Assembly (NCBI GenBank): GCA_029861955.1
Contig: JAOTYK010000016.1
Span: forward strand, 1-64,000
Source of the DNA: Acidobacteriota bacterium
GTDB taxonomy: Bacteria > Acidobacteriota > Polarisedimenticolia > Polarisedimenticolales > Polarisedimenticolaceae
DNA: 64,000 bases
Direction of reading: 5' to 3'
Positions 61,391 through 64,000 of this stretch are shown piece by piece. Position 1 is the stretch's first letter. Each line of letters begins with the position of its first letter. A program made the position numbers and the translations under genes. Below the pieces are notes generated by a model. It was not told where the DNA came from. It saw only the letters and a program-made list of their open reading frames with translations, and did not search any database.

Positions 61391-63670
61391 ATGGGTCGTC
61401 CGATCTGGTTCGCACTTCTCCTGGGCTGTCTGTGTTGTACGACAGGGAACGCCCTGGCGGCCGGCGCAGACACCGCGGCCCTGACGCCGCTCCATGAGGC
61501 ACGGTTTCAGCAGGTCGATCTGATCGCGCAGCCGCTGCCGTTAGACATGTTGTCTCCGGAGGGCCGCACGCGATGGGAATTCGGTTCGCTGTCCGTCGAG
61601 CGGACGTGGGTCCGGACGATCTCGACCCTCGAGTCCCAGCCCCATCGTTTCCATGTCCTCGATGAGGGATCGGGTGTCGATCGATTCCAGCGTCAATCGA
61701 ACTTCGTCCGATCGGACGGGCAAGACGACGCGCGCAGGTGGCTGCTTCCACACGAGGACGAAGAGTTCCTGGCCGTCCATCGTAAGAACCGTCTTGTCGT
61801 GACCGTCGAAGGTGATGGCGGATCCGCCACGTCGGAGATGGATGTGAGACGGGTCGGCATGGGTTGGGTCGTATTGCCCTCGGGACCCAAACAGGTTGTG
61901 CTCCAGCGTATCGTGACCTACGAACCTGATCGTGATGGGAAGTCCGTTGCCACGACGTTGACCCATCGCTGGGTCGATCCCTGGGCCGGAGTCGTGGCCG
62001 AGGTCTCCGGCCCCATCGCCGCCGACGGCCTGACGCGGACCGGGATCAGTGAGGTCTCGGTGGTCGATCAGGTCCTGCGCGGAATGACTCCGCTGAAAAT
62101 TTTCGTGGACGAGATCGACGCACCCGTCGAGACCCGTCTTGCCTACGGCGTGGACTATGGAGACCCCACTCTGATCTCGTCCTTGACGGATCCATCGTTC
62201 GACGACATCGATGGCATCGTGGCCGCGACCAACTGGAACTTCAAGTTACCGGTCACGCCACCCGCCGATCGAAAGATCGCCTCGATGAGTACCACCGTCT
62301 CCTCCGATGAGACATGTAACTACAACGAGTGTGGCTTCACCCTTCCCGGTGTGAAACTGAATCGCGAGGACCCGGAATTCGACACCGGTACGGGGTTCCC
62401 GATCCTCTCGATCCAGGAACGGGAAGACCGCGTGAATGACAGCACGATCTGGTTGCGGGCGGGGACTCGGTTCGAAGGGAAGTCCGGCGGACTGACCGAC
62501 GGCGAGGCACGCTTTTGCTACGTCACCAATGACACGCCGCTCTGGCAGTTTGTCCACCAGGACGGACCGACCGATCCGTTCTACATGCGTGGACCGGAAC
62601 AGGGCCAGCCGAACGACTTCTGGACCAACAACCCGTTCACCTGCGAGAACGTCATCTTCAACACGGTCTGCCAGACATCCTGTGGTTCGTTTTGCCCGGT
62701 CTACCCCTATTCCTGTGGCAGCGAGACGGGAACCCAGAGTGGCGAGGTCGTTGGCGAAGGAGTGATCACGCTACCTTCCCGCCATAGTTTCAAAGCGCTG
62801 CTGGTTCACAACCTGGTTTCCTATTGCACCGGTCTCGGTTCGGCGTGTGGGATCAACTTCCAGACCGTTCACCTGTCGACCTATCTCTGGGTCGCACCCA
62901 ATGTCGGCACCGTCGCTCGCCTGGGCACCAAGCTCAACGAGCAGAACGCCAATTTCACGACGCTCGAGGATACCGATATCAAGTTCGGCATTTTCCCGCC
63001 GGTCTCGATCACTAACGACGGCGTCGCCGAGACCACCATTGATATCTCCTGGGACCCCGGCGACGAACCCTACGCCAGTGGCGACTCACAGAACCCGGAT
63101 ATCACCGAGATCGATAGTTTTCGGATCTACTGGGATACGGATTCGGGCGTGACGGATGGCAGCTACGCCTTCGACTCCGTGAGCAACCCGGGTCAGGTGG
63201 CATTCGGACCGACGGGTCGGACCGCGACGATCGACTCACTGACTCCGGGCACCGACTATTACATCACCGTCACTTCTGTAGAGGACTACACCAGCCCGAG
63301 CAGCGGATTTACCTTCACGTTTGAGAGCGTGCTGTTTCCGATGACCGTCCCGGGCGGAACGACTCCGGTTCCGGTCGAACTGCTCGCGACGACGTCCAGC
63401 GCGTGCAGTCCCGCCGAGGAAGTTGTCAACCTGACCGTCAATCCGTCCGGTGCCAACACCGAATTCTGCTGGGATGCCGTTGTCGAAGCCTGTGTCGACA
63501 GTTATGAGGCTTTGCATGCAACCGACCCGTCGGCTGCGGTGAACTTCACCCCGCTGATGCCCGATAGCGGTGGGGCGACCTGTCTCACGCGCCCGGCGGC
63601 GGAGGGGTTCTACCTCATCCGGAGTATCGGAGGATCGAATCGCGGCCCGCTGGGCCATTTCGGTCAGTAA
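61391..63670 (+). CDS. Large secreted protein with FnIII-like C-terminal region
   Basis: 759 aa from ATG 61391 with GGAG six bases upstream; the frame upstream has no features. Signal peptide to about residue 24. No enzyme motif found. Middle contains many cysteines (FTCENVIFNTVCQTSCGSFCPVY, CTGLGSACG). Residues about 545-660 read as a fibronectin type III-like domain (IDISWDPGDE...SFRIYWDTDSGV...DSLTPGTDYYITVTSV), and the last about 90 form a C-terminal module ending FYLIRSIGGSNRGPLGHFGQ, related to the tail of the metalloprotease gene. Surface or secreted; function unknown. Confidence 0.7.
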   Translation: MGRPIWFALLLGCLCCTTGNALAAGADTAALTPLHEARFQQVDLIAQPLPLDMLSPEGRTRWEFGSLSVERTWVRTISTLESQPHRFHVLDEGSGVDRFQRQSNFVRSDGQDDARRWLLPHEDEEFLAVHRKNRLVVTVEGDGGSATSEMDVRRVGMGWVVLPSGPKQVVLQRIVTYEPDRDGKSVATTLTHRWVDPWAGVVAEVSGPIAADGLTRTGISEVSVVDQVLRGMTPLKIFVDEIDAPVETRLAYGVDYGDPTLISSLTDPSFDDIDGIVAATNWNFKLPVTPPADRKIASMSTTVSSDETCNYNECGFTLPGVKLNREDPEFDTGTGFPILSIQEREDRVNDSTIWLRAGTRFEGKSGGLTDGEARFCYVTNDTPLWQFVHQDGPTDPFYMRGPEQGQPNDFWTNNPFTCENVIFNTVCQTSCGSFCPVYPYSCGSETGTQSGEVVGEGVITLPSRHSFKALLVHNLVSYCTGLGSACGINFQTVHLSTYLWVAPNVGTVARLGTKLNEQNANFTTLEDTDIKFGIFPPVSITNDGVAETTIDISWDPGDEPYASGDSQNPDITEIDSFRIYWDTDSGVTDGSYAFDSVSNPGQVAFGPTGRTATIDSLTPGTDYYITVTSVEDYTSPSSGFTFTFESVLFPMTVPGGTTPVPVELLATTSSACSPAEEVVNLTVNPSGANTEFCWDAVVEACVDSYEALHATDPSAAVNFTPLMPDSGGATCLTRPAAEGFYLIRSIGGSNRGPLGHFGQ

Positions 63671-63757
63671 TTCTCCTCGGTTGTGTGAGTTTGCGGATTC
63701 GTGTTTAATCCGAATTCGGGGCGAGTCCCGTTCGCCTTTTCGGAGGCTGTCCGTCTC

Positions 63758-64000
63758 GTGAGTTCCTCAAGAGTGCCGTTAGCGTCCACCCTCTGCATCC
63801 TGGCGATGCTGGTCGGCGGCGCTTCCTTCGCACAGACTACCGGATCCGGACTTCGTGGGCGTGTCGCCGATGAGAATGGACGTCCGGTCGTCGCCGCCGT
63901 TGTTCAGGCGCGGTCCGCAGAGTCCGGGACGATCCGGACGGCTGTGACCGACGACAAGGGCGTCTATCGGATTGACGAGATTCAGTCCGGTATCTGGACG
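63758..64000 (+). CDS. Start of a secreted carboxypeptidase-regulatory-like protein (cut by window edge)
   Basis: Partial: 81 codons from GTG 63758 (GGAGG upstream) to the end of the window. Signal peptide (MSSSRVPLASTLCILAMLVGGASFAQ), then G-L-R-G-R-V-A-D-E-N-G-R-P-V-V-A-A-V-V...R-T-A-V-T-D-D-K-G-V-Y-R-I-D-E-I-Q-S-G, a carboxypeptidase-regulatory (CarboxypepD_reg) domain as in TonB-dependent receptors and surface proteins. The remainder lies outside, so the full protein type cannot be told. Confidence 0.75.
   Translation, partial: MSSSRVPLASTLCILAMLVGGASFAQTTGSGLRGRVADENGRPVVAAVVQARSAESGTIRTAVTDDKGVYRIDEIQSGIWT

Noticed and set aside
1-64000. CRISPR arrays, insertion sequences, prophage, tRNA or rRNA genes
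   Set aside because: No direct-repeat array, transposase or integrase motif, phage structural gene, or rRNA stretch was seen; tRNA genes were looked for only by eye and a covariance search would be decisive.

Overview
The window is high-GC chromosomal DNA, densely coded on both strands, with no rRNA, tRNA, CRISPR array, insertion sequence or phage gene that I can see. The gene set is that of a didermic heterotroph rich in secreted proteins: many signal peptides and lipoboxes, ASPIC/UnbV and TPR lipoproteins, pre-peptidase and thrombospondin-3 domains, MMPL, VTC/DUF4956, DUF4139 and an Sdh1-like succinate dehydrogenase. This mix, and a C-terminal module of the form '...Y-L-V...G...G-x-L-G...', resembles Acidobacteriota (Thermoanaerobaculia/Polarisedimenticolia type), but that placement is inference from gene content, not from a marker gene.

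Layout. 0-7 kb: formyltransferase-like enzyme, a YbiT-like ABC-F ATPase with one ruined ATP site, an nfeD-stomatin pair, and a vanadium haloperoxidase-like secreted protein. 6.6-10.6 kb (minus): operon sdhC-sdhA-sdhB plus a TPR protein. 10.8-17.1 kb (plus): two tandem DUF4139 proteins, a small secreted protein, a modular metalloprotease and a RodZ-like HTH/DUF2914 membrane protein. 17.1-24.4 kb: PAP2 phosphatase, a broken outer-membrane protein gene, secreted M28 peptidase, amidohydrolase, and a FAD protein whose reading frame runs 93 codons upstream of its first ordinary start codon to a probable CUG start. 24.0-28.4 kb (minus): topoisomerase IV-type parE-parC followed by a zinc-ribbon/Tudor-like protein and the FAD protein. 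28.4-34.9 kb: PQQ-propeller protein, acyltransferase, VanZ protein, CNNM/CorC protein.

34.9-45.8 kb is one long minus-strand run with gaps of at most 49 bases: ctaB, ABC ATPase, ABC permease, NhaC antiporter, propeller protein, lysine-ketoglutarate reductase, saccharopine dehydrogenase, PDZ protein, metG. The reductase/dehydrogenase pair is the split form of the eukaryotic bifunctional aminoadipic semialdehyde synthase. 45.9-52.8 kb (plus): exported methyltransferase, then boxC-boxB of aerobic benzoyl-CoA degradation behind a palindrome/TATAAT promoter, then an FG-GAP/UnbV lipoprotein with a TPR lipoprotein. 52.9-55.5 kb (minus): VTC polyphosphate-polymerase domain, DUF4956 membrane protein and an orphan HlyD-type adaptor, a compact three-gene module. 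55.9-64 kb (plus): an acidic Cys/His-containing secreted protein, an MMPL transporter with a periplasmic binding protein and TPR lipoprotein, a large secreted protein, and the start of a carboxypeptidase-regulatory-domain protein cut by the window edge.

The most unusual items are the asymmetric ABC-F protein, the VTC-DUF4956-HlyD module, the CUG-started FAD protein, the LKR/SDH pair, the Rieske-like ligand cluster in SdhC, the internally deleted outer-membrane gene, and boxCB without boxA.
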